A stretch of 64,000 nucleotides of DNA, taken from assembly GCA_947184155.2 (NCBI GenBank), contig CAMXCT020001680.1, positions 395,001-459,000 on the forward strand, in the 5' to 3' direction. The position numbers and the translations under genes were made by a program. Shown one piece after another: positions 29,859-41,236 of the stretch. The DNA is from Cladocopium goreaui (lineage: Eukaryota; Sar; Dinophyceae; Suessiales; Symbiodiniaceae). The notes beneath the pieces were generated by a model. The model did no database searches and was not told where the DNA came from. It worked only from the letters and a program-made list of their open reading frames with translations. Within the stretch, counting starts at the first letter, position 1. Every line of letters starts with the position of its first letter.

Positions 29859-30013
29859 AAGGTGCATCACTTTTCCGCTCAACTGGACTCTATGTGGACA
29901 GGTCCGGTGCCCTGGTGCCCGTGCCTAAGAACTTCGAAGGCCCATTCCCATTCTTTCCTGAAGGCACCACGACACGTGCTTGGCTGACAGTGATGACAGG
30001 AAGCTGGGAGATA
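29859..30013 (+). CDS. Unrecognised plus-strand exon
   Basis: Reads LFRSTGLYVDRSGALVPVPK followed by NFEGPFPFFPEGTTTRAW and a further ~12 residues. Composition and codon pattern look coding. An AG precedes the frame (tttaccag). No domain is recognised. It lies on the strand opposite to the surrounding PPR exons. Confidence 0.45.
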
Positions 30014-30205
30014 GTCCTAACCCAAAACCCAAAGCAGCATGCAGCCAAGATGCAAACAAGTCAAATTGGGTACCCCCAAAAAAAATCCAGTGGTTCATCA
30101 CGGTTTTCCCCGCCAAACTTCTTCTGGAGATCACACTGATGATCGAATCTGTTGACCCACCATGAAGTCCTAACCATTCATTTACAGAGTTACGTGCTTT
30201 CTCAG

Positions 30206-30319
30206 ATCAGGAAAACCTATGAAAACATGGGGGCCAGCTGTGAAGAGCTTCGCATTAACGGTGTACCATCTGCTGACATGGAGGTGTACAAAATGTGGAT
30301 CAAGTTACTCACTCAATGA
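30206..30319 (+). CDS. Unrecognised plus-strand terminal exon
   Basis: After a pyrimidine-rich ctttctcag acceptor, 37 codons read IRKTYENMGASCEELRINGV then PSADMEVYKMWIKLLTQ and a TGA. The minus strand is broken by stops. It probably belongs to the same gene as 29859-30013. Confidence 0.5.
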   Translation: MRKTYENMGASCEELRINGVPSADMEVYKMWIKLLTQ

Positions 30320-30645
30320 AACGTATACCCCAAAAAGATTGAACAGTAATTCATCCCTATGTTAGAGTAGGATTGTACTGTTCTATCTTCTTGCGAGGTT
30401 ACTATGCCCTCAGACATGCACGTTTGTTACTTGCAAGACAACAGAGTAATCCCACCAAACTACATGCCAAACTACTGGGATGAAACACTCGAATTATAGG
30501 TACATGGAGGGAACACTACTAGGTGGCGTTGAAGGTTGATACCAACCACCTCCCACAAGCGATACACTTATCAGTAACGGCTAAGTTTACCAGTGGCGGA
30601 GGCCCATTTTGGTAAGTATTGATGCAAAACAAATGGGATAAGTTT

Positions 30646-30751
30646 CTGGTTGGTGGTTTTAACCATTTTGAAAAATATGTGTTCGTCAATGGGCAGGATG
30701 ACATCCCATATATCATGGAAAATAAATTTCATGTTTGAAACCACCAACCAG
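30646..30751. repeat. Family C hairpin
   Basis: CTGGTTGGTGGTTTTAA left and TTTGAAACCACCAACCAG right. gtgttcgtcaatgggcagg core. Sequence from 30320 to here holds nothing recognised. Confidence 0.9.
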
Positions 30752-31105
30752 ATAAGTTTTGTTGTTTCTGTTTTAAGTGGTTCAAACATTCTGGTAAGTT
30801 TCACCCCAAAACCACCTGCCTGGACCACTTTTCAAGCACTGGTGGTGACCTGTGCCCTTATGGGATGGTTCTTCCACTGAAAATACCATCGTTGACACGA
30901 AGACACACACGGATGCAGAAAATACCATGGATGACATGGCTATGAGTCAAAACCTGGTGCCCTAGATACCCTAAAATAACTGGTTTATGGATGGTTATTC
31001 CCCCAAATATGGTAATTTCATAGGTTTTGACCCATCCCCACATGGGAAAGCCGAATTTTGGAACGTCGTGTAAGACATTTGAACCATTCCTCAACACCTT
31101 GAAAC

Positions 31106-31186
31106 CTTCGTGACCGACGCCATGTCCAACTGAGCCGTTCCAAGGTTCGCTTTCTCGCAGGCACTCGCTGCAGCGCTATACGTCAC
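31106..31186 (-). CDS. PPR-repeat exon, 27 codons
   Basis: Reads VTYSAAASACEKANLGTAQL followed by DMASVTK. A CTAG acceptor-like edge and a GTTTCA donor-like edge leave 81 bp in phase 0. SAAASACEK is a variant of NAAISACEK. Confidence 0.65.
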
Positions 31187-32581
31187 CTAGGCACAAATCG
31201 ATGGTGGCAGGTGGTTTTTTTCGCTAGCACTGATCGAAGAGTAGTGATTGTAGTGTAGAAACAATAAAAAATCAACATTATGAAAACTAATGTAAATATA
31301 TGTAAATTAATGCATTGATTATATTTGTGTTTTAATATATATATATACTGAATTGAACAGTGATAAAAACAGTTCTGTTATGACCATTGTCAGTGCATCA
31401 ACAACAACTACCATTTCATTAAGAAACTATCACAATGATGATCGGTAGCCCAGCAATTCAAAAAAAAGGCCCAAATTTATACATAATATAACTCTATACA
31501 ACAATATCAAGAACAAAAATATCACATGTGAATTGATTGGACATTGACCAAGTGCAGATGATGGCTGCCAAGTTCTGTCCCCGGAGGTCCCAAAAAATCC
31601 ATTGGAATTTTGTGGCACCACCAATGGTGGGACTCCCATTCCCATACTACCCCCATTTGGGAAACCAAGAGTCTGGGAAGATTGTAGCTATGAGGGGTTC
31701 CACCATTGTCCCAAGAAAAAATCGATTGAACACATTGACTATTGACTCATCACCATATTTTGTTGGGACTATTGACTACTGATTATTGATTCATACCAAA
31801 TTGTTGTATATGTGGCCCCATCAATAGTCATCTCTCCTGTCAAATTGACGACTGACTCATCACCAATGAAATGGCCGAAAACCTGCCAGCTTTTGGTGAC
31901 ATGAGCCACCGACCTGGAATGTCATGTGGTACCTGGACCCAATCCTTTCATTCGAAGGGTTTCATGTCTCATGATCTTCACCACGTGAAGACCCGCTGAG
32001 TTCAATCCATGCCATCCAGAGGATCTCAATTTCAAATGAGGTAATTCAGATTCACTGGCAATTAATTAAGATTGGGAATTGATGGCTATGTATGAAACAC
32101 TTCAAGCACTTTACTAGTTAATCGCTGGTAACTAACACTTCACAAATGCTGTTGTTTTTTGTTAACATCTATGAAACATCATTTGAAGTAGTCATAAAGT
32201 GGTAACTCTAGTAATTAATGTTATACAACCATCCAGAAACCACTTGCTGACTTGTCCGTTAAACATGGAAAATGCAGACATTCATCAACCACGACTCTCG
32301 ATGGATTGGATGAATGAGTTATGACACAATCCCAAAAAGATGCCGTTTCACGTGCCGTGAAACTCGTGTTGCCAACCAGGATGTTGCAGGATGGTAGTTA
32401 TAGATGATATCTACCAACCACATCTTCAGCTTTCACACTGTTCTTTTCATCTATGACTTGTTTTCTTTTCCCAAACACATCATCCACCAAGACTTATTGA
32501 TCAATATCTAACACTGTTTTTACCAACTAAAACATGTTTCTTGAATTCACTGAGGAATTATCCTCTTGTTAACTATCTCTC
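31187..32581. other. Unassigned sequence
   Basis: 1.4 kb with no recognised repeat family and no supported exon. A short gactattgactca repeat lies at 31735-31790. Confidence 0.45.
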
Positions 32582-32698
32582 CTGGTTGGTGGTTGAGCCC
32601 TACCCCTCTGAAAAATATGAAAGTCAGTTGGGATGATGACATTCCCAATATGATGGGAAAGTCAAAAAAAATCCATGGTTCCAGTCACCACCAAGCAG
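32582..32698. repeat. Family C hairpin
   Basis: CCTGGTTGGTGGTTGAGCCC left and CACCACCAAGCAG right, with cctctgaaaaatatgaaagtcag and gatgatgacattcccaat core. Confidence 0.82.
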
Positions 32699-32764
32699 TT
32701 TCATGTTTAACCTCTGTTTTCATGGGGAGTTCACCAATAGTTCAAAGCACAACCGTTTTTTTCG

Positions 32765-32878
32765 CCAGGGCGCCACCGTTCCCGGCAACTGGATCTCCTC
32801 CATGATGTCCAGAAGCCTTGGACACCGGAAACGCCACGCCACGCGTTTCGCGACCGGTGTTGGTAGCTGGGGTTTGAG
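32765..32878 (-). CDS. PPR-like exon, diverged
   Basis: Reads VAKRVAWRFRCPRLLDIMEE followed by IQLPGTVAPWRK. The LLDIMEEIQ segment resembles the second PPR helix. The NAAISACEK half is absent. GC-rich island in AT-rich DNA. Confidence 0.45.
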
Positions 32879-32899
32879 AAGGATTGGAACAGCTATAGG

Positions 32900-33080
32900 T
32901 TATTGTTGTAAGGGTTCATAGCGACTAAATCTGACTAAATGTAACTAATAATGGTTGATCATGGCTGTAACATGCTATAACATGCTATAACAATGGTTAA
33001 TGATGGCTATAATAATGGTTAACAATGGCTATAACATGCTATAACAATTGTTAATGATGGCTATAAGAATGGTTCATAAT
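32900..33080. repeat. Short degenerate repeat (ataacatgctataacaatgg)
   Basis: Several imperfect copies of taatggttaa/tgctataaca words. No coding content. Confidence 0.6.
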
Positions 33081-33310
33081 GGCGAATAACTGCCGTATAC
33101 ATCTCGTGATAAGCCACTCACACATGGAATAACTTAGGAACTGAGCTTAGTTGTATTCCCTTTGAATCATTCGAAGATCATGTAAGTGGTGAATAACCCT
33201 GGTTGGGGATATTGGGATATCATGGGGATATAATACGATGTATAACAATCTAGTCATGGGGATAGTTTGTAATTGGGGTAACAGTTCACCCATTTATAAC
33301 TGGGATAATC

Positions 33311-33413
33311 TACAGTTATGGCCATTTACCAGTTATAACTGGTTATAAATGGGATTATACATTCTATAAATGGGGTTATAAGTACTTATAACTGATAAAT
33401 GGCCATAACTGTA
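33311..33413. repeat. Family B hairpin, near-perfect
   Basis: TACAGTTATGGCCATTTACC left and TAAATGGCCATAACTGTA right; interior ccagttataactggttataaatgggattatacattctataa is close to the consensus. TA borders on both sides. Confidence 0.92.
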
Positions 33414-33453
33414 TGAAATGGGGACTTACTAACCATGAGTATTCACCACTTAC

Positions 33454-33563
33454 GATTCCTGGGAGGTTTTGGCAAGCAGCTTGCCACAACTTTCGTCATC
33501 AGGGCTGCCTCCAGTTATGCCAAACCAGTTGGAAGATAGTGATGTGCCTCCAGTGATTGTCAT
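33454..33563 (-). CDS. Unrecognised exon with perfect donor
   Basis: Reads MTITGGTSLSSNWFGITGGS followed by PDDESCGKLLAKTSQES and a GTAAGT consensus donor. CTAAG precedes the frame as acceptor. 110 bp. No domain recognised; Gly/Ser-rich. Confidence 0.45.
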
Positions 33564-33627
33564 CTTAGGAAAATGACTGCCCATTTTTGGACAAGCCATC
33601 AGTGAGCCTACTGGATTATGTAAATCC

Positions 33628-33734
33628 TACCCTCTAGTTATGTCAAAATAGCTATTGAAAATGGCCATAGAAATAGTGAGTTTTCCCATTAAAAATTGTG
33701 ATTTTCCATAGTTATGTTAGTTTACCAGAGGGTA
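33628..33734. repeat. Family A hairpin
   Basis: TACCCTCTAGTTATGTCAAAATAG left and CTATGTTAGTTTACCAGAGGGTA... right, so the two arms carry different terminal modules. Confidence 0.82.
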
Positions 33735-34091
33735 CATGAGTTTGACCATTTACATCCGAAATCCAGTGTAAACCATTGGATTGAGGTAGCATATGGCATA
33801 TGTTTGGACCCTTAAAAATCGCAAGAGGGATTATGAGAAATTTTCGGCAGTGCCAAATTGAACAAACATGAGTGGAAGGTTGCAACACAAACTCAGGGGG
33901 TTCAAGTTTCGAAGTTTCGAAGTGGGAAGTCCCTGGAAGCTTAAGTTGTGCTTCAAATATGTCATCAAACCCCCAATATGTTGCTGGTTGGAGCACCTGA
34001 AAAATCAGAAAGTCCAAAAATCATCTCCCAGGACCCCAGGATTTAGAATTACCAGCGCCTTGAAAAAACCATCAAAGGTGAGGTATGGAGT

Positions 34092-34313
34092 TCATCCTCT
34101 GGCAAGAACATCAGGGACTGCTGCTTCCAGCCCCAATTCTTCCATTCTTTCTGACAGAACCAGAATGAATTTCATCGGACCTGGGATGTTTGTGATGTCC
34201 GCAATCTCTTCGCACATGTCCCCAATGACCGTGTCTCTGAAGGGATTGAAGCGGAGGAAAATCGTGTCGTCGCCATTCCGGGGTCTCATCTGGGAAGCAA
34301 ATGTTGGTGACAC
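34092..34313 (-). CDS. Unrecognised coding exon
   Basis: 73 codons to a TGA at 34092. The frame begins after TTTGCTTCCCAG, a strong acceptor. It reads DDTIFLRFNPFRDTVIGDMC and later MKFILVLSERMEELGLEAAV. The amphipathic, balanced composition suggests real protein. The sequence upstream of the acceptor does not continue this frame. I do not recognise the family. Confidence 0.55.
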   Translation of the reverse strand: MSPTFASQMRPRNGDDTIFLRFNPFRDTVIGDMCEEIADITNIPGPMKFILVLSERMEELGLEAAVPDVLARG

Positions 34314-35224
34314 CCGCCAAGGTAGTCATCACCCAAGATGCATTCCAGGCATAGACCTTTGATTTACAGAGTTTAGGAGACAATCATCCAAAATCATGGC
34401 AATTTGGGGTCTGGGCACCTTCCAATAAATAAATAAATGAATAAATAAATAATGGAAAACGCATGGTTTGCCAAAGAAAACGGTTTATATACATGTTTGT
34501 TTCAACTGAGGGGAGAGAACATATTGATATTGATCTACTTTGAGGGAATTCATGATAAAATCCATTAAACTCAGAATCCCCATGCTTGCTGCTTTAGCTA
34601 GGTAAGTCCACATATTCCCATTGGTTTTCTTGACCTCCAGGAAAACCAGGTTTTCCACAATGTGTGTAAAGGGTATCCACCATGTTTCCCATTCATCACC
34701 ATGAACATCCATTAATCACTGGATTGGTTTACGGGTATATAATATATAAATACATAAACAAATAAGGTATTGATGGGATTTAATGGGATTTTATGGGGTT
34801 TAATGGTGATATAATGGGAATATAATGGATTAATGGGATTTAATGGGTATAAACAAATAAATAAATACATGTCTACAGTCTTCCATCTATATTCAGCTCC
34901 GCCAGTCATTGGGCCTTTCGCAGGTTGACAGCAGGAAATTACGGGACAATTACAGGACACCCCTATATGTCATGGGGAAAACCATGGAAAACCCATGGTT
35001 TCCGGTGAAGATTTTCCATTCACAAAAAAATCAGCAAATTCACCATTTACGACCTCACTTTCCCATGCATCACCATTATAGTAGGCTAATGTAGGTTGCG
35101 AAAATCCCATTATATACCCATTAAATCCCATTAATCCATTATATTCCCATTATTTCACCATTAAACCCCATAAAATCCCATAAAATCCCATCAATACCTT
35201 ATTAAATCACCATTTTTGCCCGGT
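34314..35224. other. AT-rich DNA with taatggga-type words
   Basis: 34740-34860 and 35100-35210 carry opposite-strand versions of the attaaatccc word seen at the window start, so the two form a loose inverted pair about 350 bp apart. No gene. Confidence 0.5.
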
Positions 35225-35296
35225 GACTGGAGAGCCATCCGCCATTCGTGTCCACTGGCGCAGGCGTTGATGGCGCTGCTGTAGGAGACGACCTTT
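35225..35296 (-). CDS. PPR-repeat exon
   Basis: Reads QKVVSYSSAINACASGHEWR followed by MALQSP. It has SAINAC and the W-x-MAL half in one frame, so about one unit. Exact borders uncertain. Confidence 0.72.
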
Positions 35297-35785
35297 TGGG
35301 GGCCATGGACTTAATAATATGAATAGGATATATAACCCACTATAATAGCTTTAACGGCTGATTCTCATGGGATCTAATAGATTTAAGGATTTAATAGGGA
35401 TTTCATGGGGATACAATGGATTTATATTGGATTTAATAGGGATATTTAATGGGATATATGTTTTTTTTAAAACTACATTAACCTACTACAATAGCTAAAC
35501 ATGGTGATTGAATGGCTGATATTAGAGGCTTTCGTTGGCAGAGGAGATTACGTTCAGAAAGATATTGGACATCTCCAGCTACCTTTGGGAAATCCTTGGG
35601 GACATCCCTGGGATTACAAGAATTGAACCACCCGAGATGGGGTTCATCCTGGTTCATCAGGTGATCTTGACATTTATTATATGATATATTATATGGACAT
35701 AATATATGGTAATATGGTACATGGATATATATGGTAAATATGGACATTCAGCTTAGAATATCTGGATATATATATATATATATAT

Positions 35786-35900
35786 CTGCTTGGTGTTTTT
35801 TCGCCCTACCCCTCTGAAAAATGATGGAGTGAAAGTCAGTTGGGATGATGACATTCCCAATATATAGAAAAATAAAAGCCATGCTCCAAACCACCGACCC
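35786..35900. repeat. Family C hairpin
   Basis: CTGCTTGGTGTTTTTTCGCCC left and CCAAACCACCGACCC right, core as in 37955-38067. Confidence 0.8.
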
Positions 35901-36242
35901 ATGTTCTGTGGATATTCCTGCAGTTGGATATCAAACAACTGCGATGCTCATTGTTATATTTATGGATGTTCTATCGATTTTCCCTGAAAATTCTGTATTT
36001 CGAAGAAACCAGTCCCGTTTCCAGACGCCAATTTGATAGATGTTGCAGATTTTTTCTCCAGATGTTGATGTTCCATAGTTGTTCCAGATCCGATGAATTT
36101 ACCGTGAAGTCATGCATCAGGGTTGCTCCAAACACCCCAGGTACGTATGGGTGATAAATTGCATAAAAAATCGAGATAAATTGACCGAATTAATTTCTTG
36201 GAGCCATCATTTACCTATGAATTGGAGCAACCCTGTCCGTTT

Positions 36243-36402
36243 TCCATCCATTTTCCCATGGATTTTCCCATGGATTTTCCATGCTCATCCATTTTCCCAT
36301 GGATTTTCCCATGGATTTTCCATTTTCATCCATTTTCCCATGGATTTTCCCATGGATTTTCCCATGGATTTCCAATTTTCATCCATTTTCCCATGGATTT
36401 TA
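36243..36402. repeat. Minisatellite (cccatggatttt)
   Basis: Repeats of ttttcccatggatttt with ccattttcatcc spacers in a higher-order pattern. The plus-strand frames through it (FPMDFPMDF) are artefacts of the repeat. Confidence 0.92.
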
Positions 36403-36430
36403 TGATTGTCCCATGACTTTCCCAACGAGG

Positions 36431-36536
36431 TGCTGTGGCTTTCGTGCGGCGACACATCTGCTCTAGCAGTGCAAGGCCCAAGGACCAGTGGCCGCCCTTG
36501 GCGCAGGCCGCAATGCCTGCGTTCGCCGGAAGAACA
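36431..36536 (-). CDS. PPR-repeat exon
   Basis: Reads ANAGIAACAKGGHWSLGLAL followed by LEQMCRRTKA. It carries both the ACAKGGxW and LALLEQM halves, a full PPR unit. Exact borders uncertain. Confidence 0.72.
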
Positions 36537-36584
36537 TGGGGAAACCAATGGCAAAAATGATGACTAACAATGGGTTTTCTTGGC

Positions 36585-36660
36585 CATTTATAAATGGATT
36601 TTCCATGAAATAAACCATCCAGCTATTGGGGATCTCCCGTTTTCAGGAAAACTCCATACA
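36585..36660. repeat. Partial family E copy
   Basis: gattttccatgaaataaaccatccagctattggggatctccc and aaaactccat match the right half of 25174-25306. Confidence 0.6.
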
Positions 36661-36684
36661 GTTACTAGTTCATCATATGGTCTA

Positions 36685-36786
36685 TATCCTCTGGTAAACT
36701 AACAGCTATTGAACATGGCCATTTACAGTTGGTTTACCCATTAAAAAATGTGTCTGTCCATAGTTATGTTAGTTTACCAGAGAGTA
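36685..36786. repeat. Family A hairpin
   Basis: TATCCTCTGGTAAACTAAC left and GTTAGTTTACCAGAGAGTA right. Both terminal words carry one change. Confidence 0.82.
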
Positions 36787-37078
36787 ATGATGATTAGCCA
36801 TGATTAAATACTGGTCATATATCAATTGATGTTGTTATGGGAAATCAATGGTTAATTCATGGTTAATGATGGGTAATCATGGTTAATAATGTTTTGAAGA
36901 TAATTGCAATAGGGGCTAATGGTGATTATATAATGATGATTAATTTCAATTGTCGTTAATAGTGGTAAATAATGGTTAATTATGATTTACCATGATTATG
37001 TAAAACCGTTTAATAGTGGTGATGTTTATAGGTTCTGAATGGAATTACCGGAGGGTATTGTCCCCAACAGCTAGCAAA

Positions 37079-37318
37079 TCATCCCTGGTTGAACATAGCT
37101 TGAGATGTTGGAATTGGACGGATCTTTTCAAGCATGACTTGGTTGCGACTCCTGTAAAGATCGTTTGTTTTCAAGCAGCTATTTTCAAGAAGCTTCAGAG
37201 CCAACTTGTAAAGATCTCTTTCAACTTTTTGGGGGCTCTGAAGCTTCTCAGGATTTTCCAACTCTTGGAATCGTTTTCTTAAGCGATTGATGTTCCATGT
37301 GAACGCATGATATGTCAC
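37079..37318 (-). CDS. Unrecognised charged coding-like frame
   Basis: 79 codons reading RLRKRFQELENPEKLQSPQK, then VERDLYKLALKLLENS and NQVMLEKIRPIPTSQ. Helical and charged. Borders are not evident and no family is recognised. It could be a captured exon or chance. Confidence 0.3.
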   Translation of the reverse strand: MTYHAFTWNINRLRKRFQELENPEKLQSPQKVERDLYKLALKLLENSCLKTNDLYRSRNQVMLEKIRPIPTSQAMFNQG

Positions 37319-37551
37319 CCAGCTTCACAACTACTCCTGCCAAGAAACTGGTCGAAGTTGGGCATAGATTCCCATGAACTTCACATGATGTCCCCAGAAA
37401 ATTCTGTAGCTGGTTATGCATATCCCACTCTATATCCCATTCTATATCCAGATATATCCACTATATCATACTATATCCCCCTTTATGGTTGGTTCAATCC
37501 TGCAAAAAAAAACATAAACAAAAAAACATAAAACATGTTGGTTTTATATGC

Positions 37552-37640
37552 CCAGATGCTCCATGTATGGAATATTTTCCTACATTTGGGCAATTTTTGG
37601 GGTAAATGTAGGTAAATATTCCATACATGGAGCACCTGGG
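37552..37640. repeat. Family G hairpin
   Basis: cccagatgctccatgtatgg left and ccatacatggagcacctggg right, with inner cctacatt / aaatgtagg pairing. Intact relative of 17250-17361. Confidence 0.88.
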
Positions 37641-37783
37641 AGGTAAACCCTCAGTATTTTGCTTCCCATCTCGGCCCCATCCGGGCAGCTTCCCCCGGTT
37701 CCGCGCCTGCGTTGAAGACCGCCGCATCGGCGGCGGCGCTCTCATGCTGGAGAAGCAAAGCTCGTTGCCACTTCGAGGCACGA
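37641..37783 (-). CDS. PPR-repeat exon
   Basis: Begins after TTGCGCAG (acceptor) and reads RASKWQRALLLQHESAAADA followed by AVFNAGAE. The W-Q-R-A-L-L-L helix is followed by VFNAG, the start of the next unit. The downstream limit is uncertain. A family G hairpin follows directly. Confidence 0.65.
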
Positions 37784-37954
37784 CTGCGCAACAGCATAGA
37801 GAAACCAGAAAAGTCATGAGGACATTGGACATATATGGTAATATGCTAAAATGGTAGTATGATACATTATATGGACATACTATAATATGGTAATATGGTA
37901 CATGGATATATATGGTAAATATGGACATTCAGCTTAGAATATCTGGATATATAT

Positions 37955-38067
37955 CTGCTTGGTGGTTGAGCCCTACCCCTCTGAAAAATGATGGAGTTCG
38001 TCAGTTGGGATGATGACATTCCCAATATATGGAAAAATGAAAAACATGTTCCAAACCACCAATCAGT
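37955..38067. repeat. Family C hairpin
   Basis: CTGCTTGGTGGTTGAGCCC left and CCAAACCACCAATCAG right. The preceding 80 bp (acattcagcttagaatatctggatatat) repeat the flank of the copy at 35786, so a larger unit was duplicated. Confidence 0.85.
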
Positions 38068-38360
38068 TAAGCTTAGAATATCTGGATATATATATATATA
38101 TATGGTAATATGCTGATATTGTTGAGTAATATTCTTAGAGAAGCTATAGCTTAGAGAAACCAGGGATTTTTGTTACATGATTTAAACCCATCCAAAGTTA
38201 GGGGATATTTACCCAACAGAACATTAGAAGCTAAATGAAACCATCCAAGATTGGGATCTACAGGGGGAAGTGGAGCCTCCTTCTCTGGTTGCTGTTGAAT
38301 TTCTTTCAGCAGCCATCATTCATATTGCTGGTGGTGAATTACTTCATATTATATGTGATT

Positions 38361-38459
38361 TGTGGTTGACCTACCCCCCTGAAAAAAATATGAAAGCCAG
38401 ATTGGATCATCATCCCACCTACTGGGGAACGCAAAAAATGTTCCAAACCACCAACCAGT
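38361..38459. repeat. Family C hairpin
   Basis: tgtggttgacctacccccctg left and ccaaaccaccaaccag right. Confidence 0.75.
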
Positions 38460-39799
38460 TATACTTAGGACTTCTATTTACTTGCTTCATCTTACTTCTA
38501 TTTCTTCATTCGTCTTGATTCTGATGATCATTCAAAAAAATACCGTCGTTGTTACGGACCAAGCCCGCTGAAACAGATCTCAGTCACTCTCGGTATCTTG
38601 GGTCCCGAATAGATGGTCAGAACAAAATGAGACCACCAAACAGTTGATGTCGAGGTATCATCATCTTTGCCCTCTGCAACCTTTCAGGCTGGTACCCCCT
38701 TGTCGTATTGGTTGGTTTAATTTCAGTACTCATAAAAACTAGACTTATAAGTTATAATCGATATAATCGCAATAAACCCGAGGTATTCTAGATTCTAGTC
38801 ATAAACTCACTGAACCGTATAGGCTTTCAAAAATCTTGGAGCACCTCATAGCTCTACTCCAGGCGCGCCTGCAGGCCGCCATCGTTGAAGCTAAGATTGG
38901 TAGATCCACATTGGACGCCGCCTGCGGTCGTGGTCGTCCTTGTCGACTCGCTGTAAAATCTGTAAATGGATTTATAACACCTGCAAGGATTTTTAAGCCG
39001 AACCAAGGGAACTAAAGAGTGATTGAGCCTTGAATCTTCAACCGCATTTTCCATTAAATCCCTTCAGGGACTTTGAGCCGCGCGAAATGGTGGGGGGCTT
39101 GTGCCGCACTGACAAGTACATCCCGCTAGGCTCTCATCTCCGCATACCTTTTTTGTTTCAGCCCATGCGCCGTTTTTGAAACGTCTCTGTGCATCTGGAG
39201 AAGTTACAATAACTATCATAAATCACAAGAATCTGGAGAAGTTTAGATAACTATCGTAAATCATAAATCACCATAACTATCATTAATGAACATTCTGGTG
39301 ATTGATTCACAGTAGAATTCCCATCATGTAAAGTCCGGCAAGGCCAGTGAAGGTTCTTTATGCTACTATGGCATGAGGGAAACATGTTTCAAATGCAAGT
39401 GGCTTGTCATAGGCTCCCCAAGAGTCTTACATCCACCTCACCGTGGCCATCCACATTCCACTGCCAGCTGGGATCGATGGGATGTTTCGCGATCGGCGTT
39501 TCGCTGGTGAATTTCCCACTTACAAGGTTTGGTTGACGTATGTTGGCGTGCGTTTGCAAGACCTGATACCCGGAAAAAAACACATCTAGACTAGATACTT
39601 TAAATAAACATCATTCACCGACCATTCGCCCAAACTTCCCCAACCTCCCAAAGCTTGGAGTTGCTAAAGGGGAGCACACAACATATATAGAAAAATCAAC
39701 ATGTTCCAATTTCTCCAAACGGTGGTCAAATTTACCAAAATGACCGAAATACTACCAATCAAAAATCAGAAAGCAAGAAATCCGTGAAATTGAAAATGG
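38460..39799. other. Mostly unassigned
   Basis: A GC-rich patch at 38860-38945 (minus frame VQCGSTNLSFNDGGLQARLE, then stop) may be a decayed exon. Nothing else recognised. Confidence 0.35.
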
Positions 39800-39904
39800 T
39801 ACCCTCTGGTAAATTAACATAGACCCTGGCAGATAGGGGTTGGAAGACTAGTTTCCATTAAAATTTGGCTATTTTCAGGGTCTATGTTTATTTACCAGAG
39901 GGTA
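39800..39904. repeat. Family A hairpin, agaccctg subfamily
   Basis: Opposite orientation to 21983-22087, with which it shares the agaccctgg and ggggttggaaga interior. Confidence 0.88.
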
Positions 39905-39974
39905 CTTTCCCTTAAATGGTGGCCATAAAAAAAAAACATGATTTTCTCAGCAAGTCCTCAGATTTCACCCAATG

Positions 39975-40093
39975 TGCCATAAGCCTTGGCACCACCCCAG
40001 TCACCACCGCCTTTCCGAGGTCGAAGAGCTGCAAGGTTTCTTGCCACAGGCTGCAACGTGCCAAGGCGCTGGCCACAGTTCTCCTGGAGCGGT
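39975..40093 (-). CDS. PPR-like exon
   Basis: Reads RRTVASALARCSLWQETLQL followed by FDLGKAVVTGVVPRLMAHW. SALARCSLWQETLQLF fits the ACxxxxxWxxALxLF pattern. Borders uncertain. Confidence 0.6.
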
Positions 40094-40864
40094 TTTTTTC
40101 GATGATGAAACAGGGGGAGATCACCGTCAAAATATGGGAATCATATATATATATATAAACATGGGGAATATATATATATATATTGATTATAATCAATGTA
40201 AATGTATATATCACCATCAAAATATATATATATATATCAATCCATGTATAGCTATATATCTATCAACATCAAGACTTCAACCAGCCCAAAAAATGGAAGT
40301 CTTCATATGATTTAACCATGAGTCATGTTGATTTTGACATGTTTTGATCATCAAATTTTGGGATGAACATATCTCTATGTCATCATAGGATGTACTGGGT
40401 AGATAAGAGGCTTCGTTGGTACTTTTTATAACCATCAACGGAAAAGGGAATAGGGATCAAATACGGGTTCGTCTAGATTTCCTTTTTTTTAACTATCCAA
40501 GCTGTTTAGTTTAATGATCAGTGATCTGGGCAAAGTGTTGCAACCATAAATCAACGATGATGATTTTGCAAAGTCAATTGCGACTGGGAACCCGCAAACT
40601 TCAAAGTCTGCAGAATTGGTCAAGGGCTATGCCAAGTAAAAATACCACCTGGTGGTTTGATTTTTCTGCGAACAAATCTAACTTTTAGGTTGCAGGCTTC
40701 TGTCTCTATGGCCCACAATGCGGGACAGGGTTGTTGAATACTGGCACAAGCGCTGAACATAAATGCAGGTTGGTATTCTTTAACGCCACTCTTGGTTCCC
40801 GGCATGTTCTAGAAGGTGTTTCCCAGCTACCCTGAACGTTGAACGAAATCATCAACATTATATC
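40094..40864. other. AT-rich microsatellites, otherwise unassigned
   Basis: Runs of (at)n at 40143-40260. No gene or hairpin family recognised to 40864. Confidence 0.45.
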
Positions 40865-40971
40865 CTGGTTGGTGGTTGAGTCTACCCCTCTGAAAAATAT
40901 GAGTTCGTCAGTTGGGATGATGACATTCCCAATATATGGACAAATGAAAAATGTTCCAAACCACCAATCAG
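40865..40971. repeat. Family C hairpin
   Basis: CTGGTTGGTGGTTGAGTC left and CCAAACCACCAATCAG right; gagttcgtcagttgggatg core. Confidence 0.87.
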
Positions 40972-41127
40972 TATCTTTTTGTTCGCCACTTTCGTTGAGA
41001 TTTCAGCACTTTTTGGCCATTCACCATTTCAACATATGGGGGTTCTCAAACTGCTGGCGCTGAAGGCCATTGCTGGAGGCCCTTGAAAGCCATGCTGTGT
41101 TTGATGATGTCCCTGAATTTTCCCATG

Positions 41128-41236
41128 TACCCTCTGGTTATTTAACAGTTCGCCATGGAAAATCACCATGTTTAATCGGTAAACCATCTATAAATGGGCC
41201 ATCTATACCATGACTATGTTAAATAACCAGAGGGTA
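41128..41236. repeat. Family A hairpin
   Basis: TACCCTCTGGTTATTTAAC left and GTTAAATAACCAGAGGGTA right. cagttcgccatgg replaces the usual catagccatgg in the left arm only. Confidence 0.87.

Noticed and set aside
36112-36554. Frames with FPMDFPMDF or GKSMGKSMG
   Set aside because: They are products of the cccatggatttt minisatellite; only the PPR exon next to it is kept.
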